Below are positions 1 through 6,446 of a stretch of DNA of 13,443 bases, piece after piece. This DNA comes from Cyclobacteriaceae bacterium (lineage in GTDB: Bacteria > Bacteroidota > Bacteroidia > Cytophagales > Cyclobacteriaceae): assembly GCA_009885605.1 (NCBI GenBank), contig VFKK01000288.1:1-13443 (forward strand), given 5' to 3'. The position numbers were made by a program, and so were the translations under genes. The stretch's first letter is position 1. Each line of letters starts with the position of its first letter. Below the pieces are notes generated by a model that was not told the origin of the DNA, did no database searches, and worked only from the letters and a program-made list of their open reading frames with translations.

Positions 1-885
1 CCCGGATACACTCATACCCAACTTGCGATGCCCTCTTCGTTTGGATTATGGTTTAGCTCATTTGCGGAAGGCTTGAGTGAGGACTTGGGTATGCTGAAGG
101 CTGCCTTTGATTTAAGTAATAAAAACCCGCTGGGCTCGGCAGCCGGATATGGCTCCAGTTTTCCGCTTAATCGGACGATGACAACCCAACTTTTGGGGTT
201 TGCAGATCTGCATCATAATGTGATAAATGCACAGAATAGCCGGGGGAAAACAGAGAAAACGTTGGCCTTTGCATTGGCAGGAATCGCAGGCACTCTGAAT
301 AGATTAGCAGCTGACGTTTGTTTATTTATGAATCAGCATTTTGGGTTCATCAGTTTTCCGGATGATTTGACTACCGGAAGCAGCATCATGCCTCACAAAA
401 AAAATCCGGATGTATTTGAATTGATACGTGCTAAAACTAATCAGATTTCAGCAGTCCCTAATACAGTTAGCCTGCTACTGGCAAATACCACAACTGGGTA
501 TCACCGGGATTTGCAATTGCTGAAAGAGGAGATTTTTCCAGCTTTATCAACTTTGAAAAATTGCCTCGCCATGAGCACTTTCATGCTAAAATCAATCAAG
601 GTGAAAAAGGAAATATTGCTGGACCCATTTTTCAAGCATGTATTTTCTGTGGAAGTTGTCAATGAATTGGTGTTGAAGGGAGTTCCATTTAGAGATGCTT
701 ACAAGCAAGTTGGATTGGATATAGAATCAGACAAATTTAACCCTGACCAAACCAATCTTACTCACACTCACGAGGGAAGTATAGGCAACTTGAATCTTGA
801 TTTGATCAAGAATAAAATGGAAAAGGCAATCACTAGTTTTGACTTCAAGGCAATTGATGCCGCAATAGAATCACTTTTAAAATAA
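1..885 (+). CDS. argH: argininosuccinate lyase, 3' part (5' end outside window)
   Basis: This enzyme splits argininosuccinate into arginine and fumarate, the last step of cytoplasmic arginine synthesis. The frame is open from base 1, so the true start lies upstream; 294 residues are visible, out of about 440-470 in the family. The first codons read PGYTHTQ, the conserved substrate/catalytic histidine block, with the His codon at 13-15. The fumarase/aspartase-superfamily signature GSSIMPHKKNP is encoded at about 376-408 and carries the mobile catalytic serine loop. The C-terminal helical region ends normally at TAA 883-885. The ATG at 28 lies inside the conserved core and is not a start. No other arg gene is visible. 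The family call is secure; only the N-terminus is unknown. Confidence 0.95.
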   Translation, partial: PGYTHTQLAMPSSFGLWFSSFAEGLSEDLGMLKAAFDLSNKNPLGSAAGYGSSFPLNRTMTTQLLGFADLHHNVINAQNSRGKTEKTLAFALAGIAGTLNRLAADVCLFMNQHFGFISFPDDLTTGSSIMPHKKNPDVFELIRAKTNQISAVPNTVSLLLANTTTGYHRDLQLLKEEIFPALSTLKNCLAMSTFMLKSIKVKKEILLDPFFKHVFSVEVVNELVLKGVPFRDAYKQVGLDIESDKFNPDQTNLTHTHEGSIGNLNLDLIKNKMEKAITSFDFKAIDAAIESLLK

Positions 886-924
886 AAAACACATTCCTAG
901 TAATTTTCCTGAACATTACCTATC

Positions 925-953
925 AAAATTCTATTTTTGGTATTTAGAATTTT
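925..953 (+). repeat. AT-rich inverted repeat downstream of argH
   Basis: Two perfect 9-nt arms (925-933 and 945-953, AAAATTCTA and its complement) flank an 11-nt loop. It could be a weak argH terminator, since T residues follow the stem, but each arm has a single G/C pair, so stability would be low. It also overlaps the candidate -7 element of the downstream transporter gene. Confidence 0.35.
932..939 (+). promoter_or_regulatory. candidate Bacteroidota -7 element for the SulP/carbonic anhydrase operon
   Basis: TATTTTTG at 932-939 matches the Bacteroidota -7 consensus TAnnTTTG exactly, about 48 nt before the transporter ATG. No clean TTG sits about 20 nt upstream (only CTG at 909-911), so the -33 half is weak. 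The sequence is AT-rich, so a chance match is possible. Confidence 0.35.
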
Positions 954-986
954 TATAACCCATCTAGGTATGAAAATAATCAGGAA

Positions 987-2528
987 ATGAAGACTCTTTT
1001 AAAAGACGATTTTAAATATGATTTAAAGGCCAGTTTAGTGGTCTTTTTGGTTGCGCTCCCGCTTTGCTTGGGAATTGCAATAGCAAGCGGTGCACCGCCC
1101 ATGGCGGGATTAATAGCGGGAATTGTTGGAGGAATTGTTATTGGCGCTTTGTCTGGTTCTCATGTCAGCGTTAGCGGACCCGCAGCAGGGTTGACTGTTA
1201 TTGTCCTGGAATCCATTGCCAGTTTGGGTACATTTGAGCTTTTCCTTGGTGCGTTAGTCATTGCGGGTATTATTCAACTCGGATTTGGATTTCTAAAAGC
1301 AGGAGTTCTGGGTTACTATTTTCCACATGCTGTGATCAAAGGAATGTTGACTGCAATCGGTCTGATTTTGATTCTGAAGCAAATTCCTCATGCTCTGGGA
1401 TATGATAAGGATACCATGGGGGACGAAACTTTCCTTCAAGCTGATCAGCATAATACTTTTTCAGAAATCTGGTATGCAATCCAATACTACAGTCCGGGAG
1501 CAATTCCTATAGTTCTTGCATCTCTGGCCATATTGATAATTTTTGAGAGACCAAAAATTAAGAATCATAAAATCTTTGGAGTTGTTCCGGGGGCACTTTG
1601 GGCGGTTATATCTGGAATTCTTTTAAACCAGGCATATGGAAAGTGGATTCCTTCCTGGCAACTAAATAATGAACATCTGGTAAATATTCCAGTCCTGAAT
1701 AATCTGGGAGAGATCGGAAGTTTGCTGACTTTTCCGGATTTTGGAATGATTGGAGAAAGCACATTTTGGGTAGTGGCGGCTACCATCGCTATTATTGGAA
1801 GTATAGAAACACTTCTTAGCATTGATGCTGCCGACAAGATGGATCCCTACAAAAGACTAACTCCAACAAGCAAAGAACTGGTTGCGCAGGGCGTTGGAAA
1901 TACCATCTCAGGTTTGATTGGCGGCTTACCTGTCACGGCTGTAATCGTAAGAAGCTCAGCAAATATCACTGCAGGGAACAGAACTAAGCTCTCAGCAATT
2001 TTCCATGGATTTTTGCTGTTTATTCTGACTTTGTCGATTCCTGGCGTTCTGAATATGATACCTTTAAGTGGCCTTGCTGCTGTCTTATTTTTAGTTGGAT
2101 ATAAGCTCGCAAAACCTTCTATTTTCATTCAGAGTTACGAAAAAGGAATAAACCAGTTCATTCCTTTTATTGTGACAGTGACCGCAATTTTATTTACGGA
2201 TTTGTTAATTGGGATCGGAATTGGGATGGTTTTCGGGTTGTTTTTTGTAATGAAAACCAACTACCAAAGATCAATTGTAGTGACAGAGCTTAATGGGAAT
2301 TACTTGTTGAAACTTCAAAAAGATGTATCATTCCTAAATAAAGCACCCCTGATGAAGCAACTTTCAGAAATCCCAAATGGCAGCCAAGTAGTCATAAATG
2401 CCCAAAGAGCTCAATTTATTGATCATGATATTCAGGAAGTGTTAAATGATTTCATAGAATCTTCCCCAGATAAAAAAATTGAGGTAACAATTGAAGGCTA
2501 TAAATACAATCTTAAGGAAACTGTATGA
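987..2528 (+). CDS. SulP-family inner-membrane anion transporter with STAS domain (likely bicarbonate)
   Basis: This is a 513-residue inner-membrane transporter of the SLC26/SulP family. Residues about 12-423 form the hydrophobic transport core. It contains the first-helix block with PPMAG at 37-41, SGPAAG at 63-68, and the late-core segment GGLPVTAVIVRSSAN at 312-326. Residues about 432-513 form a short cytoplasmic STAS domain. At the place where anti-sigma-antagonist STAS domains carry a phosphorylatable Asp-Ser, this one reads FIDHD (477-481), so His replaces Ser. The gene overlaps a carbonic anhydrase by ATGA at 2525-2528, which suggests translational coupling and favours bicarbonate (or CO2-linked anion exchange) as substrate over sulfate. 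That substrate is inferred from context; SulP members also carry sulfate and dicarboxylates. The ATG at 987 is the first plausible start and leaves the N-terminal helix intact. Confidence 0.9.
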   Translation: MKTLLKDDFKYDLKASLVVFLVALPLCLGIAIASGAPPMAGLIAGIVGGIVIGALSGSHVSVSGPAAGLTVIVLESIASLGTFELFLGALVIAGIIQLGFGFLKAGVLGYYFPHAVIKGMLTAIGLILILKQIPHALGYDKDTMGDETFLQADQHNTFSEIWYAIQYYSPGAIPIVLASLAILIIFERPKIKNHKIFGVVPGALWAVISGILLNQAYGKWIPSWQLNNEHLVNIPVLNNLGEIGSLLTFPDFGMIGESTFWVVAATIAIIGSIETLLSIDAADKMDPYKRLTPTSKELVAQGVGNTISGLIGGLPVTAVIVRSSANITAGNRTKLSAIFHGFLLFILTLSIPGVLNMIPLSGLAAVLFLVGYKLAKPSIFIQSYEKGINQFIPFIVTVTAILFTDLLIGIGIGMVFGLFFVMKTNYQRSIVVTELNGNYLLKLQKDVSFLNKAPLMKQLSEIPNGSQVVINAQRAQFIDHDIQEVLNDFIESSPDKKIEVTIEGYKYNLKETV

Positions 2529-3166
2529 ACCCATACGAGAAACTATTACTCCAAAACAAAGCTTGGTCTAAAGAAAAGCTTGAATTAGACCACGATTACT
2601 TCAATCGGTTAGCACACCAGCAAAAGCCAAAATTCCTCTGGATTGGTTGTTCAGATAGCCGTGTTCCTGCCAATGAAATCACTGGGACTGACCCTGGCGA
2701 AGTTTTCGTCCACAGGAACATAGCAAACATGGTGGTTCATACGGATCTGAATCTTCTAAGTGTGCTGCAATATGCTGTCGAAGTGCTTAAAGTGGAGCAC
2801 ATCATCGTATGTGGACATTATGGCTGTGGAGGAATCGAGGCTGCTATTTCTCAGAAGGATTTTGGATTGATAAATAAATGGCTTCGAAATATTAAAGAAG
2901 TTTACAAAATGTATCAAAAGGAAGTTGATGCCATTGAAAACCATACTGATAAAATCAACAAACTTGTAGAATTCAATGTAATCGAACAATGCCAGGATTT
3001 GATCAAAACCTCTATAGTCCAAAAAGCATGGAAAAATCGAAAAGGTCCTGAAATCCATGGTTGGGTTTATGGTTTAAACAATGGCTTAGTTACTGAATTG
3101 GTAAATATCGAAGCAAATGTTGAGAATGTAAATCCAATTTTCCGCTACTCTGACGACCAATTCTGA
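2525..3166 (+). CDS. can: beta-class carbonic anhydrase
   Basis: This is a 213-residue zinc enzyme interconverting CO2 and bicarbonate in the cytoplasm. The zinc ligands and catalytic dyad are all present: Cys42, Asp44 and Arg46 in CSDSRVP, then His98 and Cys101 in HYGCGG. These numbers coincide with those of the E. coli Can enzyme, and the length is typical of the family. The start codon overlaps the transporter stop as ATGA, so the two are almost certainly made together. The pair would supply or trap inorganic carbon for carboxylases, or help pH balance. A strong intrinsic terminator follows within 20 nt, closing the operon. Class and activity are very likely; the physiological role is inferred. 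Confidence 0.95.
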   Translation: MNPYEKLLLQNKAWSKEKLELDHDYFNRLAHQQKPKFLWIGCSDSRVPANEITGTDPGEVFVHRNIANMVVHTDLNLLSVLQYAVEVLKVEHIIVCGHYGCGGIEAAISQKDFGLINKWLRNIKEVYKMYQKEVDAIENHTDKINKLVEFNVIEQCQDLIKTSIVQKAWKNRKGPEIHGWVYGLNNGLVTELVNIEANVENVNPIFRYSDDQF

Positions 3167-3185
3167 TACGGTTTTAATTATTTTC

Positions 3186-3231
3186 ACCGGATAACGACAT
3201 TGAATTTTGATTTGTCGTTTCCCGGTTTTTT
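3186..3231 (+). terminator. intrinsic terminator after the carbonic anhydrase gene
   Basis: The outer stem ACCGG/CCGGT (3186-3190 with 3222-3226) and the inner stem AACGACA/TGTCGTT (3193-3199 with 3213-3219) are separated by a 2-nt internal loop. The 13-nt apical loop is AT-rich, and six T residues follow at 3226-3231. It separates the SulP/carbonic anhydrase unit from the methionine unit. Confidence 0.85.
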
Positions 3232-3236
3232 ATTTG
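3206..3236 (+). promoter_or_regulatory. candidate promoter for the SAM riboswitch/metYX transcript
   Basis: TTTG at 3206-3209 and TTTATTTG at 3229-3236 (one mismatch to TAnnTTTG) are separated by 19 nt, the spacing of Bacteroidota -33/-7 promoters. Transcription would start near 3243, about 20 nt before the riboswitch P1 stem. The promoter overlaps the upstream terminator, which is economical but makes the T-rich -7 match less certain. Confidence 0.4.
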
Positions 3237-3263
3237 TACTGTCCTTTCACTTTTTCCAGTGGC

Positions 3264-3376
3264 AGGATTTATAAAGAAGAGACGAGAGACAGGCTCTAAG
3301 ACCCTCTGGCAACCTGGAAAATCCAAGGTGCCAATTCCTGCCAAATGAGATGTTCTTATTTGGAAATATAAATTCT
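3264..3376 (+). ncRNA. SAM-I (S-box) riboswitch aptamer
   Basis: The element controls the downstream metY and metX genes by binding S-adenosylmethionine. The conserved core is readable: GGCAACC at 3308-3314, then GGTGCCAATTCCTGCC at 3327-3342. P4 is CCAAAT/ATTTGG (3341-3346 with 3358-3363). An AT-rich P1 closes the structure, with 3264-3273 pairing to 3367-3376 over 10 bp including one G-T. The order P1, P2, P3, P4 matches the SAM-I class, not SAM-II or SAM-IV. The genes behind it make homocysteine, a precursor of SAM, so feedback repression is the expected logic. A GGCAGGA segment at 3261-3267 can alternatively pair with TCCTGCC at 3336-3342 in the core, a possible ligand-free fold. Class and function are very likely; the exact ends are approximate. 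Confidence 0.9.
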
Positions 3377-3383
3377 TTGCAAA

Positions 3384-3485
3384 ATGAATTCAAGGCCATC
3401 TTCCTTCTCCTTACGATTTTCAAACTCAATTGATTTTCAGCAAGTTGTTTCTTGTTGTATAATTAAATTGATCAAGCCAGATTAG
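3384..3485 (+). other. possible 33-codon leader ORF between riboswitch and metY
   Basis: An ATG at 3384 opens a 33-codon frame ending in TAG at 3483-3485, between the aptamer and metY. Codons 24 and 25 are tandem cysteine codons (TGT TGT, 3453-3458), and the stop lies in the loop of the hairpin at 3474-3491. There is no recognisable family, and a short frame like this can arise by chance. It is listed because cysteine codons just ahead of a hairpin, in the leader of a sulfur-assimilation operon, would fit a translation-coupled attenuator. Confidence 0.2.
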
Positions 3486-3493
3486 TGGCTTTT
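3474..3493 (+). terminator. candidate attenuator/terminator hairpin in the metY leader
   Basis: AAGCCA (3474-3479) and TGGCTT (3486-3491) form a 6-bp stem with a 6-nt GATTAG loop. The T tract is short (TTTT at 3490-3493, partly in the stem). It could be the expression platform of the SAM riboswitch acting at transcription, but stem and T run are weak. No obvious antiterminator linking it to P1 was found, so control might instead act on translation. Confidence 0.35.
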
Positions 3494-3550
3494 ACCAAAA
3501 GCGGCATTTCATTTTTCATCCATCCTACTTAATCTTTAAACCAAAAAACT

Positions 3551-4855
3551 ATGAGCGCAAACTATCATTTCGACACATTACAACTTCATGCCGGACAGGT
3601 TCCGGACCCAACTACCAACTCGCGAGCGGTTCCGATTTACCAAACAACCTCCTATGTTTTCAATTCGGCGGAGCACGGAGCTAATTTGTTCGGGTTAAAA
3701 GAATTTGGGAACATTTACACCCGAATCATGAACCCAACAACTGACGTTCTTGAAAAAAGACTTGCCGCTCTTGAAGGAGGTGTTGCAGCAGTGGCAACAG
3801 CATCTGGTCAGGCAGCGCAGTTCCTTGCCTTAAACAATATTCTTCAGGCAGGAGAGAATTTCGTTTCTACTACCTTCTTGTACGGAGGTACTTACAATCA
3901 ATTCAAAGTAGCATTTAAGCGTTTGGGTATTGAGGCACGTTTTGCAAAAGGCCATGACCCGGAAGCTTTCGAAAAGCTGATTGATTCCAAAACAAAGGCT
4001 ATTTATTTGGAGACAATCGGAAACCCTGAGTTCAATATTCCGGATTTTGATGCAATTGCCGCTTTGGCAAAAAAGTACGACATTCCTTTGGTCGTTGACA
4101 ATACTTTTGGAGCAGGTGGATATTTGTTCAGACCAATTGAGCATGGAGCTGCGATCGTCACCGCATCAGCTACCAAATGGATTGGTGGTCATGGTACGTC
4201 AATAGGAGGAATAATCATCGACTCAGGAAATTTCAATTGGGGAAATGGCAAGTTTACCCAGTTCTCAGAGCCTTCTGAAGGTTATCATGGATTGAATTTC
4301 TGGCAGGTTTTCGGAGAAAATAACCCGCTTGGACTTCCAAATATCGCTTTTGCGATTAGAGCAAGAGTAGAAGGCCTTCGCGATTTTGGACCGGCGATTA
4401 GCCCGTTCAATTCATTCCAGTTACTTCAAGGCATTGAAACTCTATCTCTCAGAGTCCAGAGGACAGTCGATAATGCGCTTGAAATTGCCAAATGGCTTGA
4501 GTCACATCCTAAAGTTCAAAAGGTTAATTATCCGGGACTTCCCTCCTCGCCTTATCATGCTTTGGCCAAAAAATACCTGAGAAATGGTTTCGGGGGAGTT
4601 TTAAGTTTTGAAATCAAAGGAGACAAAACTCAGACCTCTTCAGTAATAAATAACCTGAAACTTATTTCCCACCTCGCCAATGTCGGTGATGCAAAAACCC
4701 TGATTATTCAGCCATCTGCCACCACACACCAGCAACTTTCGGATGATGAACAAAAAGCAGCTGGGGTAACACCAAACCTCCTTCGCTTATCTCTGGGAAT
4801 CGAGCATATTGATGATATCAAGGCAGATTTACAACAAGCATTCGATCAAATCTAA
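3551..4855 (+). CDS. metY: O-acetylhomoserine aminocarboxypropyltransferase (O-acetylhomoserine sulfhydrylase)
   Basis: This PLP enzyme of the Cys/Met-metabolism family converts O-acetylhomoserine plus sulfide (or methanethiol) to homocysteine (or methionine) in the cytoplasm. Its 434 residues match the usual 420-440 of the MetY/CysD/MET17 group and exceed the roughly 390 of MetB, MetC and MetZ. The PLP lysine is Lys209 in SATKW, and the PLP-ring aspartate is Asp183 in VVDNTF. An active-site tyrosine block, YGGTYNQF, lies at 111-118. The long insertion GYHGLNFWQVFGE (about residues 244-256) is typical of MetY. The ATG at 3551 aligns with the common N-terminal block HFDTLQLHAGQ. The gene lies behind a SAM-I riboswitch and 8 nt ahead of metX, which makes its acyl-homoserine substrate. 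Specificity for acetyl over succinyl ester is inferred from that pairing. Confidence 0.95.
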   Translation: MSANYHFDTLQLHAGQVPDPTTNSRAVPIYQTTSYVFNSAEHGANLFGLKEFGNIYTRIMNPTTDVLEKRLAALEGGVAAVATASGQAAQFLALNNILQAGENFVSTTFLYGGTYNQFKVAFKRLGIEARFAKGHDPEAFEKLIDSKTKAIYLETIGNPEFNIPDFDAIAALAKKYDIPLVVDNTFGAGGYLFRPIEHGAAIVTASATKWIGGHGTSIGGIIIDSGNFNWGNGKFTQFSEPSEGYHGLNFWQVFGENNPLGLPNIAFAIRARVEGLRDFGPAISPFNSFQLLQGIETLSLRVQRTVDNALEIAKWLESHPKVQKVNYPGLPSSPYHALAKKYLRNGFGGVLSFEIKGDKTQTSSVINNLKLISHLANVGDAKTLIIQPSATTHQQLSDDEQKAAGVTPNLLRLSLGIEHIDDIKADLQQAFDQI

Positions 4856-4863
4856 TCCAGTAA

Positions 4864-5916
4864 ATGAATCTTAAAAGTCAATATGCTTCGATTATCATGA
4901 CCCAGGAATTATTTCATTCAAGCAATCCATTGGTTTTAGAATCAGGAGAAATTCTGCCGGAATTTGATCTTGCCTACACCACTTTTGGCCAGCTGAATGC
5001 TGAAAGAAATAATGTAATCTGGGTTATTCATGCACTCACAGGCGATTCTAATGCCTCAGAATGGTGGAATGGTCTGATCGGTGAAGATAAATTCTTCGAT
5101 CCGACAGATCATTTCATTATCTGTGCAAATCTGCTGGGATCGTGCTATGGATCCACCAATCCTTTCAGCATGAACCCTGCAACCGGTCAAGCTTATTTCT
5201 ATGATTTCCCTCAGGTGACTACCAGAGATCTTGCAGAAAGCCTTGAGCGACTCCGTCAGTATTTGGAAATTGAAGAAATCCATACGTTGATAGGTGGCTC
5301 TCTTGGAGGTCAGGTTGTGTTGGAATGGGCATTCACTTTGGATGAAAAGCTGAAGAATGCGGTGGTTTTGGCATCGACGGCAAAAACCTCGCCTTGGGTG
5401 ATTGGCTTCAATGAAACTCAGCGGATGGCTATCGAATCGGATTGTACCTGGGGTGATCTGGATCTGAAAGCCGGTGCAAAAGGATTGGAAACTGCCAGGG
5501 CAATTGCAATACTCAGTTACAGACATCCGGATGATTTGAAGAGAAAACAGTCCGATACTGAGGAAAAACTGGATGGATTCAGATCTTCTTCCTACCTGAG
5601 ATATCAAGGACAAAAACTTGCTAAGCGCTTCAACGCACTTTCTTATTGGACGCTGAGCAAGGCAATGGACAGTCATGATTTGGGAAGAAAAAGAGGTGGT
5701 TCGGATCAGGCTTTGGCCTCAATTTCTGCAAAAGTCCTCTCAGTCGGAGTGGATAAAGATTTACTTTTCTTACCAAATGAATCTCAATACATCAGTCAAA
5801 AAGTACGAAGAGGTACTTACAAGGAAATCATCTCAAATGCAGGTCACGATGCCTTCCTGATCGAATTTGAGCAGTTAGCTTCCTTTTTGAAGTCCTTTTA
5901 TCTGGAGCAAAAATAA
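4864..5916 (+). CDS. metX: homoserine O-acetyltransferase
   Basis: This alpha/beta-hydrolase-fold acyltransferase moves acetyl from acetyl-CoA to L-homoserine, committing it to methionine. The nucleophile is Ser146 in GGSLGGQ (144-150), with Asp299 in VDKDLLF and His328 in NAGHDAF completing the triad. The block NLLGSCYGSTNP (89-100) is the MetX signature region. The length of 350 residues is normal. The ATG at 4864 lies 8 nt after the metY stop; a second in-frame ATG at 4897 starts MTQELFHS and would remove 11 residues, so the start is uncertain by that much. The operon with metY under a SAM riboswitch fits an acetyl-homoserine direct-sulfhydrylation route. Some MetX-family proteins use succinyl-CoA, which cannot be excluded by eye. 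The stop codon lies inside the terminator stem. Confidence 0.93.
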   Translation: MNLKSQYASIIMTQELFHSSNPLVLESGEILPEFDLAYTTFGQLNAERNNVIWVIHALTGDSNASEWWNGLIGEDKFFDPTDHFIICANLLGSCYGSTNPFSMNPATGQAYFYDFPQVTTRDLAESLERLRQYLEIEEIHTLIGGSLGGQVVLEWAFTLDEKLKNAVVLASTAKTSPWVIGFNETQRMAIESDCTWGDLDLKAGAKGLETARAIAILSYRHPDDLKRKQSDTEEKLDGFRSSSYLRYQGQKLAKRFNALSYWTLSKAMDSHDLGRKRGGSDQALASISAKVLSVGVDKDLLFLPNESQYISQKVRRGTYKEIISNAGHDAFLIEFEQLASFLKSFYLEQK

Positions 5917-5939
5917 AGCGGGCTACCCCCGCTTTATTT
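5911..5939. terminator. bidirectional terminator shared by metX and the DUF2147 gene
   Basis: A perfect 12-bp stem (5911-5922 with 5928-5939) with loop CTACC has A residues on its left flank and T residues on its right (to 5942), so it can end transcripts from either side. The stop codons of both convergent genes lie in the stem: TAA 5914-5916 for metX, and 5934-5936 on the complement for the DUF2147 gene. Confidence 0.93.
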
Positions 5940-6377
5940 TTTCACCTTGGTCCATTCTACTGTTCGCCCGACCCAGGAAAATCCAAGGTATCCCTTCACT
6001 TCAAGTATTTGAGGATTAGTCAGCTTTACTTCACAACTATATGTTTTGCCACTGTTTGGATCGTAGATTTTCCCATCTTTCCAAATGCCACCGGAGTACT
6101 TCAATCCGTTCAGGATTGTCAAACCAACTATTGGCTTTATCCTGAGTTTTTCATTTTCATTCTTAGAATCCAAAGGAGGGGTTGAATAGTCCGCAGTATT
6201 TTCAAGTTTTATAATTTTACCCTGAAATTCCGACCCTATTTTCACGATTTCGATTTGAGCAGATTTTTCAGTGTTGTACCAGGTTCCCAAAATTTCATTT
6301 CCAGATTGGGTATAGGCTTTTGTTGTATTGATCAGGAATAAAATCAAAAGACTTGAAGCAAATTGACAAGTTTTCAT
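5934..6377 (-). CDS. secreted DUF2147 family protein
   Basis: This is a 147-residue protein with an N-terminal signal peptide (positively charged start, hydrophobic segment about residues 8-17, likely cleavage near residues 21-23), so it is exported to the periplasm or outside. The mature part matches DUF2147. It opens with EILGTWYN (29-35), a beta-strand pattern follows, then KIYDPNSGKTY (103-113) and a C-terminal GRTVEWTK (137-144). Such proteins look like small lipocalin-like beta barrels; no biochemical role is established that I can cite. A cysteine at residue 4 comes before the hydrophobic segment and is not a lipobox. The gene is convergent with metX and shares its terminator, and is divergent from the phosphoesterase gene. 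The family call is confident; function is unknown. Confidence 0.85.
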   Translation of the reverse strand: MKTCQFASSLLILFLINTTKAYTQSGNEILGTWYNTEKSAQIEIVKIGSEFQGKIIKLENTADYSTPPLDSKNENEKLRIKPIVGLTILNGLKYSGGIWKDGKIYDPNSGKTYSCEVKLTNPQILEVKGYLGFSWVGRTVEWTKVKK

Positions 6378-6409
6378 TCAGTAGGATGTTTAGAAAGAAT
6401 TAATCGCAA

Positions 6410-6417
6410 TAGATTTG
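6410..6417 (+). promoter_or_regulatory. pdeM: candidate -7 element for the PdeM-like gene
   Basis: TAGATTTG at 6410-6417 matches TAnnTTTG, 30 nt before the chosen ATG at 6447. A poor -33 match, TTTA, lies at 6389-6392 with a 17-nt gap. Transcription would begin near 6424, which supports the 6447 start over the upstream ATG at 6363. Confidence 0.4.
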
Positions 6418-6446
6418 AAAATGTTTTCCTTCGGAATTTTTCACAC

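Noticed and set aside
1565..2128. Two minus-strand frames inside the SulP gene
   Set aside because: Both are antisense to conserved membrane segments and have no protein-like pattern of their own.
5056..5676. 206-codon open frame antisense to metX
   Set aside because: It lies wholly inside a gene with a complete catalytic triad, its translation is rich in scattered Cys, Phe and Ile with no domain pattern, and it has no promoter or start context. It is a shadow of metX codon use.
6363..6446. Upstream extension of the PdeM-like gene (28 extra codons)
   Set aside because: It would overlap the start of the divergent DUF2147 gene and lie upstream of the candidate -7 element at 6410-6417; the added residues do not look like the family N-terminus.
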